Source: Stappia sp. WLB 29 (GTDB lineage Bacteria > Pseudomonadota > Alphaproteobacteria > Rhizobiales > Stappiaceae). Taken from it: a DNA stretch of 64,000 nucleotides. The translations under genes and the position numbers were made by a program. Below, piece after piece: positions 40,247-48,906 of the stretch. Below the pieces are notes generated by a model. It saw only the letters and a list, made by a program, of their open reading frames with translations, was not told the origin of the DNA and made no database searches. The stretch's first letter is position 1; each line of letters starts with the position of its first letter. The stretch is taken from positions 407,230 to 471,229 of the forward strand of contig NZ_JALBGD010000003.1 in NCBI RefSeq assembly GCF_023507705.1, in the 5' to 3' direction.

Positions 40247-41260
40247 ATGACGTCTCATCAGCCGGACAGCCGTCCGGACTTCGCCCGCAAGGACATCAAT
40301 CTCGCCTCCGCCGGCCTCGGAGCCGCCGCGGTGTCGGTCACCGACGACTTCTTCGCCGAGGTCTCGCGGATGCTCGCGGACGATGCGGCGGTGTTCTATC
40401 CGGATCGCTACGACGACAACGGCAAGTGGATGGACGGCTGGGAATCACGCCGCCGCCGGGGACCGGGCCACGACATCGCGGTGGTGCGCCTGGCCGTGCG
40501 CGGCCGCATCACCGGCTTCGACGTCGACACCTCGCATTTCACCGGCAACTACCCGCCGGCCTGCCGCATCGAGGCGGCTGCTTGCGCCGGCGAGCCGGAC
40601 GCTGCGACCCGGTGGACCGAGCTGCTGCCGATGTCGCCGCTGGGGCCGAGCGCCCATCACTATTTCACCTGTCTCGACGCCGGCGTGTGGACCCATGTGC
40701 GGCTGCACATCCATCCCGACGGCGGCGTTGCGCGCCTTCGCGTCTATGGCCGGCCGGAGCTCGACCGGCAGGCGGCGGGCGCTGCGGAGCTGGATCTCGC
40801 CTCGGCGCTGAACGGGGCGCGGATCGTCGCCTTTTCCGACGCGCATTACGGCGCCTATCACCGCATGCTGGCGCCGGGACGCGGGCTCAACATGGGCGAC
40901 GGCTGGGAAACCCGCCGGCGCCGCGAGCCGGGGCACGACTGGATCATCGTCGAGCTGGGCGCGCGCGGCATCATTGAGCGGGCCAGCGTCGACACGGCCT
41001 TCTACAAGGGCAACTTCCCGGAAAGCTGCTCGATGCAGGCAGCCGATCTTGGCGGCATGACCGGCGATCTCGACCGGGCCATCGTCACCTCCTCGATGTT
41101 CTGGGAAGAACTGGTCGGGCGCACGAAACTCTCCGCCGACGCGATCCACGAGATCGGCAGGGAAGCGGTCAAGCCGCTCGGCCCGGTCACCCATGTGCGC
41201 CTCAACATCCATCCCGACGGCGGCATCAGCCGGCTGCGGCTGTTCGGCCGCCTCGCCTGA
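40247..41260 (+). CDS. alc: Allantoicase
   Basis: A 337-residue enzyme that cleaves allantoate to ureidoglycolate and urea. It is built from two homologous beta-sandwich domains, seen as paired motifs: GWESRRRRGPGHD and GWETRRRREPGHD, then DVDTSHFTGNYPP and SVDTAFYKGNFPE, then HVRLHIHPDGGVARLR and HVRLNIHPDGGISRLR. The ATG at 40247 follows AAGGACCC. Allantoinase, needed between uraD and this step, is not in the window. Confidence 0.95.
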   Translation: MTSHQPDSRPDFARKDINLASAGLGAAAVSVTDDFFAEVSRMLADDAAVFYPDRYDDNGKWMDGWESRRRRGPGHDIAVVRLAVRGRITGFDVDTSHFTGNYPPACRIEAAACAGEPDAATRWTELLPMSPLGPSAHHYFTCLDAGVWTHVRLHIHPDGGVARLRVYGRPELDRQAAGAAELDLASALNGARIVAFSDAHYGAYHRMLAPGRGLNMGDGWETRRRREPGHDWIIVELGARGIIERASVDTAFYKGNFPESCSMQAADLGGMTGDLDRAIVTSSMFWEELVGRTKLSADAIHEIGREAVKPLGPVTHVRLNIHPDGGISRLRLFGRLA

Positions 41261-41297
41261 AGGGGGCTGTGGGGGCTCGGGGAGGGGCGAGGCGGTG

Positions 41298-41482
41298 CCA
41301 CCCCCCTCGGCTGTCACGCCTGCGCAGGCAGGCGTCCAGTATCCGCTGGGACGCATGAGTGTGCGACGGCTGCAGCCTCCGGCCTTGCGACGGCAGCGCT
41401 GAGGTCTGAGCCGAACCGTTCGGGGTTACTGGTTCCCGGTCTTCGGCTGCGCCGAAACCGGGATAACATCCTGCGGGTGGGG
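41298..41482. repeat. Dispersed palindromic repeat, copy B
   Basis: About 185 bases nearly matching 20201-20384, including the hairpins ACGCCTGC-GCAG-GCAGGCGT (41316-41335), CCGAA-CCG-TTCGG and the large hairpin at 41435-41462. The middle part (about 41347-41400) is the most diverged from copy A. Same orientation as copy A. Confidence 0.85.
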
Positions 41483-41554
41483 TTCGCGTCGGGTAACTTT
41501 GCGCAGCGGAGTTTTTCTGCTGGTGTTTTTCCGCTGATGCCTCTCCTTGCGTCT

Positions 41555-41853
41555 TCCCGGACGAGGCCGTAGGCCGAAGATCCGGGACCGGGGAGCCCCG
41601 GCGGTCGGGGTGCGCTCCGTCGCGGGTGCTGCTCACCCCCCTCTGTCGGCTGCGCCGACATCTCCCCCTCATCTCTTTCTCGGGGGGGAGACCGGAGTGC
41701 GCGGCTCGGCCAGCGTGTCGTAGCTGCCGCTCTGGCAGCCAATAGGCCCCGGGTCGCGGCTGCGCCTTGCCCGGGGTGACGGTGGAGGGTGAGGCGAGGC
41801 AGTGCCCCTCTCTCAGGCCGTCATCCCGGCCGCGCGTCAGCGCAGAGCCGGGA
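41555..41853. repeat. Mosaic of small palindromic units in an 806-base gene-free region
   Basis: Between copies B and C lie several distinct hairpins: TCCCGGA/TCCGGGA (41555-41587), GTCGGC-TGC-GCCGAC (41645-41659), CCCCGGG/CCCGGGG (41748-41777) and TCCCGG/CCGGGA enclosing GCGC/GCGC (41824-41853). The second shares its TCGGCTGCGCCGA core with the large hairpin of copies A and B. No gene is credible between 41261 and 42066 on either strand. Confidence 0.65.
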
Positions 41854-41893
41854 ACCATTGGTGCCCTCAGCACGCGCGAGGTGGAAGGCGCTG

Positions 41894-42019
41894 ACCCCAC
41901 TCTCGCTTGTCATACCTGCGAAGGCAGGTATCCAGTATCCGCCAGGCTGGATGTTTGCGCGAGAGCAGCAGCCACCGGCGGTCCGGCGGCAGCGCCGGGC
42001 CTCACGCGAGCCGTTCGGG
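41894..42019. repeat. Dispersed palindromic repeat, diverged partial copy C
   Basis: About 126 bases related to the first two thirds of copies A and B. Its first hairpin is ATACCTGC-GAAG-GCAGGTAT (41912-41931): two stem positions differ from copies A and B and both are compensated on the other arm. The large second hairpin is missing. It ends about 50 bases from the asnB stop. Confidence 0.7.
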
Positions 42020-42066
42020 ACGACAGCGGAGTGCCTGTTTCCCGCCGGCGGGTGGCGCGCGCTCCC

Positions 42067-44022
42067 TCAGCGCGTGTGGCGCGAGAGGGTGAGCTGCACC
42101 ACGAACATCGCCCAGACCATGTTGGCGCGGCGGCGGTCGCCGGCCAGGAAATCGTCCCAGAACAGGCGCACCAGCTCCTCGTCCAGCAGGCCGAGGCGGG
42201 CGATCTGCGCGGACGAGAACATGTCCTCGGCGAGCGGGCGCAGCGGGCCCTTGAGCCAATCGGCGCAGGGAATGCCGAAGCCGCGCTTGGGCCGGTCCCA
42301 CAGGGCGGCGGGCACATAGCGATCCAGCACCTGCTTGACCACGCCCTTGCGCTGGCCGCCCATCAGCCGCACCCGGTCGGGCAGCGACAGCGCGAAGCGC
42401 ACCACGGCCGGATCGAGGAAGGGCACGCGGGTTTCCAGCGCATGGGCCATGGCGGCGCGGTCGACCTTCACCAGGATGTCGTCGGGCAGGTAGTGGACGA
42501 GATCGAGCAGGCTCGCCTGTTCCAGCACGCTCCAGCCGGTTTCCTGCGCCACCGTGTCGGCGAGCGGGTGGGTCTCGCGCGCACTGCCGGGCACCAGCCG
42601 GTGGGCGGTGTCCATCAGCGTGAACTTGCGCTCATAGGCGGCGACCGCCGAGCGGGCGGTGAGGCCGGCGAGCTTTTCCTCCAGCCGCAGGCGCAGGCCG
42701 GCCGGGCTCTTGCGCCCGATGCGCGACAGGCCGAGCCGCTCGGCCGGGGCGACGATGCCGGCAAGCTGGGCCGAGACATAGGCGCGGCGGGCGGCGCGCC
42801 CGATGCGCGCGGACAGGGTGCCCTGCCACTGCCGGTCGATGGAATGATAACGTCCGTAGCCGGCAAACAACTCGTCGGCGGCGTCGCCCGACAGGCTGAC
42901 GGTGACCCGGGTGCGGGCGAAGCGGGCGACCATGTAGGTCGGCAGCTGCGACTGGTCGGTGAAGGGCTCGTCGTAGACGTCCGGCATCTCGTCGACGAGG
43001 TCGCGCGCCTCCTCGCCGGAGAGGAAGATCTCGTTGTGGCGGGTGCCGAGGTGGTTCGCGACGGCGCGGGCGAACTCCGCCTCGTTGGTGGCCTTGTCGT
43101 GGAAGCCGAGGGAGAAGGTCTCGACCGGCGCGGCGCTCAGCGACTGCATCATCGCGGCGATGGTGGAGGAATCGATGCCGCCCGACAGGAAGGCGCCGAG
43201 CGGCACGTCGGAGATCATCTGCCGGGCGACGGAGCCGCGCAGCAGCTCGTCGAGCTGGTCGACGGCCTCCTGGTCGCTGCCGGCAAAGCGGTTGCGGCGG
43301 GCGATGCGCGCCTCTTCCAGCGTGTCCCACCAGGAGGTGACGCGCCAGCTCTCGGGGGTGAGTGCGCCCGCGTCGATCTCGACGATGGTGCCGGGCGCGA
43401 TCTTGACCGCCTGGGTGAAGGCGGTGCGCGGGGCGGGGATGTAGCCGTGGCGCAGGCACAGGGCGATGGCCTGGCGGTCGATCTCGCCGGTCCAGGCGGG
43501 ATGGGTGCGCAGCGCCTTGATCTCCGAGGCGAAGGCGATCTCGCCGCCGAACAGGCCGACATGCAGCGGCTTCTCGCCGAAGCGGTCGCGGGAAAGCGAC
43601 AGCACCCGGCGCTCGCGGTCCCACAGGGCGATGGCGAACATGCCGGCGGTGCGCTTCAAGGTCTCGGCAAGGCCCCATGCGCGGATGCCGGCGAGCAGCA
43701 CCTCGGTGTCGGAATGGCCGCGCCATTCGGGCGCAAGGCCGGCCTCCTCCAGCTCGCGGCGCAACTCGAGGTAATTGTAGATCTCGCCGTTGTAGGAGAC
43801 GACGTAGCGCCCGCAGGGCGAATGCATCGGCTGGGCGCCGGCGGGGCTGAGGTCGAGGATCGACAGGCGGCGATGGACGAGGCCGATGCCGGCCTCGGCA
43901 TCGCGCCAGACATCGCCGGCGTCGGGACCGCGATGGCGGATCGCCTCGCCCAGGGCGGCAAGCGCGGCGGGCTCGAGGGCGGGCGAGCCGAGAGGGGCAA
44001 AGATGCCGGCAATTCCGCACAT
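42067..44022 (-). CDS. asnB: Asparagine synthase (glutamine-hydrolysing) AsnB-type
   Basis: A 651-residue two-domain enzyme that makes asparagine from aspartate, ATP and glutamine, or amidates another carboxylate. The N-terminal class II glutaminase domain has nucleophile Cys2 (MCGIAG), RHRGPDAG and SYNGEIYNY; the synthetase domain has the pyrophosphate loop LSGGIDSST and DELFAGYGRY. This long form is often found in polysaccharide or secondary-metabolite contexts, but here it follows a glutamine amidotransferase and a TerB-like gene (gap 55 bases). Confidence 0.9.
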   Translation of the reverse strand: MCGIAGIFAPLGSPALEPAALAALGEAIRHRGPDAGDVWRDAEAGIGLVHRRLSILDLSPAGAQPMHSPCGRYVVSYNGEIYNYLELRRELEEAGLAPEWRGHSDTEVLLAGIRAWGLAETLKRTAGMFAIALWDRERRVLSLSRDRFGEKPLHVGLFGGEIAFASEIKALRTHPAWTGEIDRQAIALCLRHGYIPAPRTAFTQAVKIAPGTIVEIDAGALTPESWRVTSWWDTLEEARIARRNRFAGSDQEAVDQLDELLRGSVARQMISDVPLGAFLSGGIDSSTIAAMMQSLSAAPVETFSLGFHDKATNEAEFARAVANHLGTRHNEIFLSGEEARDLVDEMPDVYDEPFTDQSQLPTYMVARFARTRVTVSLSGDAADELFAGYGRYHSIDRQWQGTLSARIGRAARRAYVSAQLAGIVAPAERLGLSRIGRKSPAGLRLRLEEKLAGLTARSAVAAYERKFTLMDTAHRLVPGSARETHPLADTVAQETGWSVLEQASLLDLVHYLPDDILVKVDRAAMAHALETRVPFLDPAVVRFALSLPDRVRLMGGQRKGVVKQVLDRYVPAALWDRPKRGFGIPCADWLKGPLRPLAEDMFSSAQIARLGLLDEELVRLFWDDFLAGDRRRANMVWAMFVVQLTLSRHTR

Positions 44023-44077
44023 CGGAAGGCGCTCCAGCGAGAGACGCGAAAGGGACGCGAGAAGTGGGGCGGACCGG

Positions 44078-44830
44078 CTACTCGGCGGCCATGGCGGCTG
44101 CGGAGTGCGCGTCGGCGCGGCCGATCCAGCGGTCGAGGAACGCGTCGAGCCAGGCCTTCACCGCCGGGTCGAAGGCGAAGCGGCCGGCGAAATGGTCGCG
44201 CCGGTCGCGGGCGCCGGGCAGCTCCATGCGGGGGGCGCCGCGCGTCGTCCAGCGGACCATCATCTGGTAGGTCAGCTCGGGATGGAACTGGATGCCGTAG
44301 GCGCAGGGGCCGACGCGGATCGCCTGGTTGGGATAGGTCTCGCCGGTGGCGAGCAGCTCGGCGCCTTGCGGCAGGTCGAAGCCCTCGCGGTGCCACTGGT
44401 AGACCTTGCCCGGCCATTTCGGCATGAGCTCGCGGCCGATATCGGTCGGCGAAAGGTCGTAATAGCCGATCTCGACGAGGCCGTCGTCATGGCCGTAGAC
44501 GCGCGCGCCGAGATTGCGCGCCAGCATCTGCGCGCCGAGGCAGATGCCGAGGAACGGCTTTTCCTCGCGCAGCGGCACGTCGATCCAGTCGGTCTCGCGG
44601 GCGATGAAGGCGTCGGTGTCGTTGGCGCTCATCGGCCCGCCGAAGACGACGGCGCCGACGTGGTCGGCCAGGGTCTCGGGCAGCAGCTCGCCGAAGCGCG
44701 GCCGGCGGATGTCGAGGGCGAAGCCGCGGCGCACGAGCTCCTGCCCGACGCGGCCGGGCGTCGAGGTTTCCTGATGCAGGACGATGAGAACCTTGGGCCG
44801 TGCGGCCAGCTCTTTGGGATCCAGGATCAT
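44078..44830 (-). CDS. Class I glutamine amidotransferase-like protein
   Basis: A 250-residue stand-alone class I GATase domain with nucleophile Cys97 in GICLGAQ and His183/Glu185 in IQFHPEL, a complete triad. It resembles the GuaA-type glutaminase and gamma-glutamyl hydrolase families and supplies ammonia or cleaves gamma-glutamyl bonds. Its partner is unclear: the next gene, asnB, already has its own glutaminase domain. Start at 44830 leaves 49 bases after the TerB-like gene. Confidence 0.85.
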   Translation of the reverse strand: MILDPKELAARPKVLIVLHQETSTPGRVGQELVRRGFALDIRRPRFGELLPETLADHVGAVVFGGPMSANDTDAFIARETDWIDVPLREEKPFLGICLGAQMLARNLGARVYGHDDGLVEIGYYDLSPTDIGRELMPKWPGKVYQWHREGFDLPQGAELLATGETYPNQAIRVGPCAYGIQFHPELTYQMMVRWTTRGAPRMELPGARDRRDHFAGRFAFDPAVKAWLDAFLDRWIGRADAHSAAAMAAE

Positions 44831-44879
44831 GGCACCAGTTTATATTGCAACGCGATACGACGTCGAGAGGACAGCACGG

Positions 44880-45368
44880 TCAGGCCTCGCCCGAGGCATT
44901 GCCGGAGCCGGCGGAGGTGTCGCCGGCGACCTTGCGGCGCAGGGCCAGCCGGTCGCGCGAGGAAATGCCGAGCAGTTCGGCGACGCGCCAGATCGTGTTG
45001 TCCTCGAATTCGTGGACGGTGCCGTCGGCATAGACCAGCTCCCACATCATCTCGATGACCTTGAGCCGCTCTTCCAGTTCCAGGCTGCGCTTGAGCACCG
45101 AGGTGAAGCCGTAAAGGTCCACCGCCTCGTTGTCGCGGCGCGTCGCCTCGCGGATCAGGTCGGCGGTCATCTCGGGCGTCAGCTTGTAATTGGCCCGCAG
45201 GACCTCGGTCAGCGCCGCCCGCTCCACGTCGTCGACCACGCCGTCGACGGAGATGATGTGCACGAGCAGGGCCGCCGCCGCGAGGCGGTGGTCGTCCTCG
45301 GCGAAGCTCAGCTCGCCGCTTTCGCCCGTGACCGCGGTGCGCAAAAACCGCTTCAACGCAGAAAACAT
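44880..45368 (-). CDS. TerB-like protein (tellurite resistance family)
   Basis: A 162-residue acidic helical protein of the TerB/DjlA N-terminal type. DDHRLAAAALLVHIISVDG and MMWELVYADGTVHEFEDN show the two repeated acidic metal-binding-like helices with the DG motif that define TerB. The ATG at 45368 follows GGAGGGGAT. It heads an operon with the glutamine amidotransferase and asnB. A link to tellurite is by family name only; TerB-like proteins are widespread with unknown roles. Confidence 0.85.
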   Translation of the reverse strand: MFSALKRFLRTAVTGESGELSFAEDDHRLAAAALLVHIISVDGVVDDVERAALTEVLRANYKLTPEMTADLIREATRRDNEAVDLYGFTSVLKRSLELEERLKVIEMMWELVYADGTVHEFEDNTIWRVAELLGISSRDRLALRRKVAGDTSAGSGNASGEA

Positions 45369-45540
45369 ATCCCCTCCGATGCCGTCCGCAACCGCGGCAG
45401 CATCCGCAATCCGGGCGCGATTGTCCATGCTGCTGTGCGGAAAGAACATGCAGGCGGCTATCGCGACGGCCCGTCCCGCGCCATCCTGTCGACATGCTTT
45501 GGCGTAGACTGGCGCTGATTCGTCCTTCTGGAGACACGCT

Positions 45541-48500
45541 TTGAAACGCGCACTCGCGGGCCTTGCCAGCCTGCTCTTCCTCCTCATTGCGGCCCTTTTC
45601 GTGGTGCCGCTGCTCCTGCCGAAGGACGCGATCCGCGCCGAGCTGATCAGCCAGATCGAGGAGCGGACCGGCTGGCGGCTGCGCCTCGACGGGCCGGTCG
45701 GGCTGTCGCTGCTGCCCGGATTCCGGATGAGCGCGGAAAATGTCGGCGTGTCGACCGGCGAGGCGGGAGAGATCCTGCGCGCGGGCACCGTGGATTTCGG
45801 TCTTGCCTGGCAGGGCCTGTTCGGCGGCGACATCCGCCTGACCCATGTGCGTCTCGACGCGCCGGTGGTCAGCGTCGAGATCGACGAGAGCGGCCGGCCG
45901 AACTGGACCGCGGGCCTTGCGGGCGCGGCCGTTGCGACGAATGACGGGCCGGGCGCGGGCTTCCCGTCCGACCGCTGGAGCGCGGCGACGCAGGCGATCG
46001 CCGACAGCAACGGCGAAGCCCCGCTGCGGCCGGCGGCCGGCGCGAGCGACCAGGCGCGGGTGCCGGCGGAGACGCCGGGCGGCGATGCGGGCGCCGATGT
46101 CGCCGCCGACGGCATGGCGCTGGCGCGCATCGGCGTCGACCGGCTGGAAATCGCCAACGGCCGGCTGATCTATTCCGACCGCCGCGACGGCACGCGCCAC
46201 GAGGCGGACAACGTCAATCTGGTGCTGAGCCTGCCCTCGCTCTCCGGCGCCCTGTCGCTGGACGGCGGGCTCGGCTATGGCGGCGTGGCGGTGACGGTCG
46301 CCGGCACGGTGGAGGCGCCGATGCGCCTTGCCGGCGGCGGCAGCTCGGCGGTCGACCTGACCGTGGGCGGCGCCGGGGCGAGCGCGAAGATCACCGGCGA
46401 CGTGGCGCCGCAGGATGAGAGCCGCCTGCGCATTGCCGTGGAAGGCGAGGAACTGGGCGCGACGCTGGCCGCTTTCGGCGCCGGCCTGCCGCGCGAGCCC
46501 GGCCCTTTCCGGGTGACGGGCGATGTGACCGCGAGCGCGAGCGCGGTCGAGATCGGTGCCCTCGAGGCGCGGCTGGCCGGGGCGAGCCTGCGCTCCACCG
46601 CCACGGTGGCGCTGGCGGGCGAACCGCAGGTGACGGGCCAGCTGGAGCTGGCCGATGCGCGGCTGGAAACGCTTCTGTCGCTGGCCGGGCGCAGCGAGGA
46701 CGCGCAAGGAACGCTGGGCGGCTCGCTGCGGTTTTCGGCGCGCGGGGCGGATGCGGCGACCCTGATGGGATCGGTGGATGCGCAAGGCCGGCTGTCGCTG
46801 GCCGGCGGCGGCATTTCCGGCCTGCCGGTGCCTTCGCCGATCGGCGACGACGCGGCCTCGCGCCGGATCGAGGACCTGGCTGTCGCCGTCGATTTTGCCG
46901 GGCGCGACGCCCCGGTCTCGGTGAGCGGCGGACTGACATGGCGGGGCGATGCCTTCCGCATCGAGGGATCGGCAACGCCGGCGCTGGCGATGGCCGGCAT
47001 GCCGACGCCGCTCAAGCTGAGGGTCGCCGGCTCGCGGGTCGAGGTTGGCTATGACGGCAGCGTGTCGCCGGCCGGCTCGGTCGACGGCGCCGTGGTGCTG
47101 GAAACGCAGAACCTGAGGGCGCTGGCGAGCTGGCTCGGCGTACCGCTGGCCGAGGGCGGGGGGCTCGGACCCTTCTCCTTCTCCGGCCGGCTGGCGGCGG
47201 GCGAGAACGCGGTGCGCTTCACCGGTGAGGAGATCCGCCTCGACGACACGACCGGCCGCGGCGAGGGCGAACTGCGCCTCGGCGCCAGGCCCAAGGTGAC
47301 GGCGCGGCTGGAGCTCGACCGGCTGGGGCTCGACCCTTACGCGGTGGAAACCGACCGGGCCAGCGACGGGCGCAGCGAGGCGCGGGTGCCGGGCGCGGAA
47401 CGCGGCTCCTGGAGCCGGGTGCCGATCGACCTGTCCGGCCTCAAGGCGGTGGATGCGCAGCTCTCGCTGTCGGCGAAGCAGATCGTCCGCGATACGCTGG
47501 AGATCGGGCCGAGCCGGCTGGAACTGACGCTGGAAGGCGGGCGGCTGTCGGCGGAGCTTGCCGAAATGTCGCTCTATGGCGGGCAGGGCAACGGCTTGCT
47601 GGTGCTCGACGGTTCGCAGCAGGTGCCGGAACTGGCCGGCCGCTTCACGCTCACCGACCTCAGCGCCCGGCCGTTCCTGGCCGCGGTCGCCGGCTTCGAC
47701 TGGATCGAGGGGCGGGTGACGACGACGCTCGATGTCAAGGCGCACGGGGTCAGCGAATACGAGCTGATTTCCGGCCTCGACGGTACCGCCCGCTTCGACT
47801 TCGCCGACGGCGCCATTCGGGGCATCAACATTCCGCGCATGGTGCGCGGGCTGACGGTCGACACACTGCTGGGCTGGGCGCAGAATCCCGAGCAGAAGAC
47901 GGACTTCTCGGCGCTTGGCGCAAGCTTCACCATCACGCGCGGCATCGCCGCGACGGAGGACCTGGCGCTGATCGGCCCCCTGGTGCGCATGAGCGGCACG
48001 GGCCGGGTCGACATGCCGGAGCGCATGCTCGACTGGCGGCTGGAGCCGCGGGTGGTGGCGAGCCTGGAGGGCAGCGCGCCGGTGCCGCTGGCCAAGGGCG
48101 AGACGCGCGAGCTGGAAGGGCTCGGCGTGCCGGTGATCGTGCGCGGGTCCTGGGACCGGCCGCAGATCTATCCGGACATCAAGGGCATCCTGGAAGACCC
48201 GCAGGCGGCGCTGAAGCAGCTGGAAAATCTCGGCGGCGGGTTGTTCAAGTCGCTGCAGGAGGCGCGCAACCCGCAGGAGACGCTGACCGGCGTCGCCAAC
48301 GAGGCGATCAACCGGGCGACCGGCGGCAACGCCAATATCGACGTGCAGAAGGTGCTGGACGGCGAGGTCGACGACAAGGAAGTGCTGGAGGCGGTGGAGC
48401 AGGGCTTCGGCCTGCCGTCCGGCTTCCTCGGCTCCTTCGGCATCGGCCGCCGCCAGCAGCAGGACGCGCCGCAGCAGGAGCAGCAGGACGAACAGCTGCC

Positions 48501-48552
48501 GCTGGACGAGGCCCCGCAGGAAGAGACGCCGCAGGGAGAGACGCCGCAGTAG
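45541..48552 (+). CDS. AsmA family protein
   Basis: A 1003-residue inner-membrane protein with one N-terminal helix (about 5-27) and a long periplasmic beta-rich region; AsmA/TamB-type proteins are thought to form lipid-conducting grooves to the outer membrane. The N-terminal AsmA segment (LLLPKDAIRAELISQIEERTG) and the C-terminal AsmA_2 segment ending near residue 890 (TGRVDMPERMLDWRLEPR) are recognisable. The start codon is TTG with GGAG upstream; the next Met is far inside. The last 35 residues are a Gln/Glu/Pro-rich tail of imperfect repeats. Confidence 0.9.
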   Translation: MKRALAGLASLLFLLIAALFVVPLLLPKDAIRAELISQIEERTGWRLRLDGPVGLSLLPGFRMSAENVGVSTGEAGEILRAGTVDFGLAWQGLFGGDIRLTHVRLDAPVVSVEIDESGRPNWTAGLAGAAVATNDGPGAGFPSDRWSAATQAIADSNGEAPLRPAAGASDQARVPAETPGGDAGADVAADGMALARIGVDRLEIANGRLIYSDRRDGTRHEADNVNLVLSLPSLSGALSLDGGLGYGGVAVTVAGTVEAPMRLAGGGSSAVDLTVGGAGASAKITGDVAPQDESRLRIAVEGEELGATLAAFGAGLPREPGPFRVTGDVTASASAVEIGALEARLAGASLRSTATVALAGEPQVTGQLELADARLETLLSLAGRSEDAQGTLGGSLRFSARGADAATLMGSVDAQGRLSLAGGGISGLPVPSPIGDDAASRRIEDLAVAVDFAGRDAPVSVSGGLTWRGDAFRIEGSATPALAMAGMPTPLKLRVAGSRVEVGYDGSVSPAGSVDGAVVLETQNLRALASWLGVPLAEGGGLGPFSFSGRLAAGENAVRFTGEEIRLDDTTGRGEGELRLGARPKVTARLELDRLGLDPYAVETDRASDGRSEARVPGAERGSWSRVPIDLSGLKAVDAQLSLSAKQIVRDTLEIGPSRLELTLEGGRLSAELAEMSLYGGQGNGLLVLDGSQQVPELAGRFTLTDLSARPFLAAVAGFDWIEGRVTTTLDVKAHGVSEYELISGLDGTARFDFADGAIRGINIPRMVRGLTVDTLLGWAQNPEQKTDFSALGASFTITRGIAATEDLALIGPLVRMSGTGRVDMPERMLDWRLEPRVVASLEGSAPVPLAKGETRELEGLGVPVIVRGSWDRPQIYPDIKGILEDPQAALKQLENLGGGLFKSLQEARNPQETLTGVANEAINRATGGNANIDVQKVLDGEVDDKEVLEAVEQGFGLPSGFLGSFGIGRRQQQDAPQQEQQDEQLPLDEAPQEETPQGETPQ

Positions 48553-48588
48553 GGCGCGCCGATCCGGTAAGGCCGTCTCCCGAAGCCT

Positions 48589-48854
48589 AGGTCGTGAACT
48601 CATAATTCTGGCAAGAAACGGTATGCCCGAACCCGATCGGATATAAGGAGCAAGGCCGCAGGAAACCATCAGGTTTTCAAGGGCTTGCGACGCTGTTGCC
48701 GGCGGGTTCGGGCATACCCGAAGGGCGCCGTTCGAGCTTCGATCTGCGGCGTCGGATCGCTCGGCCGGGGGACCTGCCCCGGCCATCGCGCTCCTCCTAG
48801 CATATCATTGCCCGAACGGACGCCGTTTCCGGCACAATTATGAGTCCACGACCT
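48589..48854. mobile_element. MITE-like element with imperfect terminal inverted repeats
   Basis: A 266-base segment whose ends are inverted repeats: the first 19 bases (AGGTCGTGAACTCATAATT) match the reverse complement of the last 19 with one mismatch, and similarity continues to about 32 bases. An internal perfect 14-base inverted repeat (GTATGCCCGAACCC at 48621-48634 with 48704-48717) is present. It holds no transposase. A target duplication is not clear. It fills most of the 354-base gap between the AsmA and CYTH-CHAD genes. Confidence 0.65.
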
Positions 48855-48906
48855 GTTCCCGAAAACGATCCTGAGTCGGGGGCCGGGGGGAGCGATCGGA
48901 GCGCGG

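Noticed and set aside
44827..48786. A 1319-codon open frame on the minus strand opposite the AsmA and TerB-like genes.
   Set aside because: It is rich in Arg, Gln, His and Ala with no domain, spans real genes on both strands and runs through the MITE-like element; it is a high-GC shadow.
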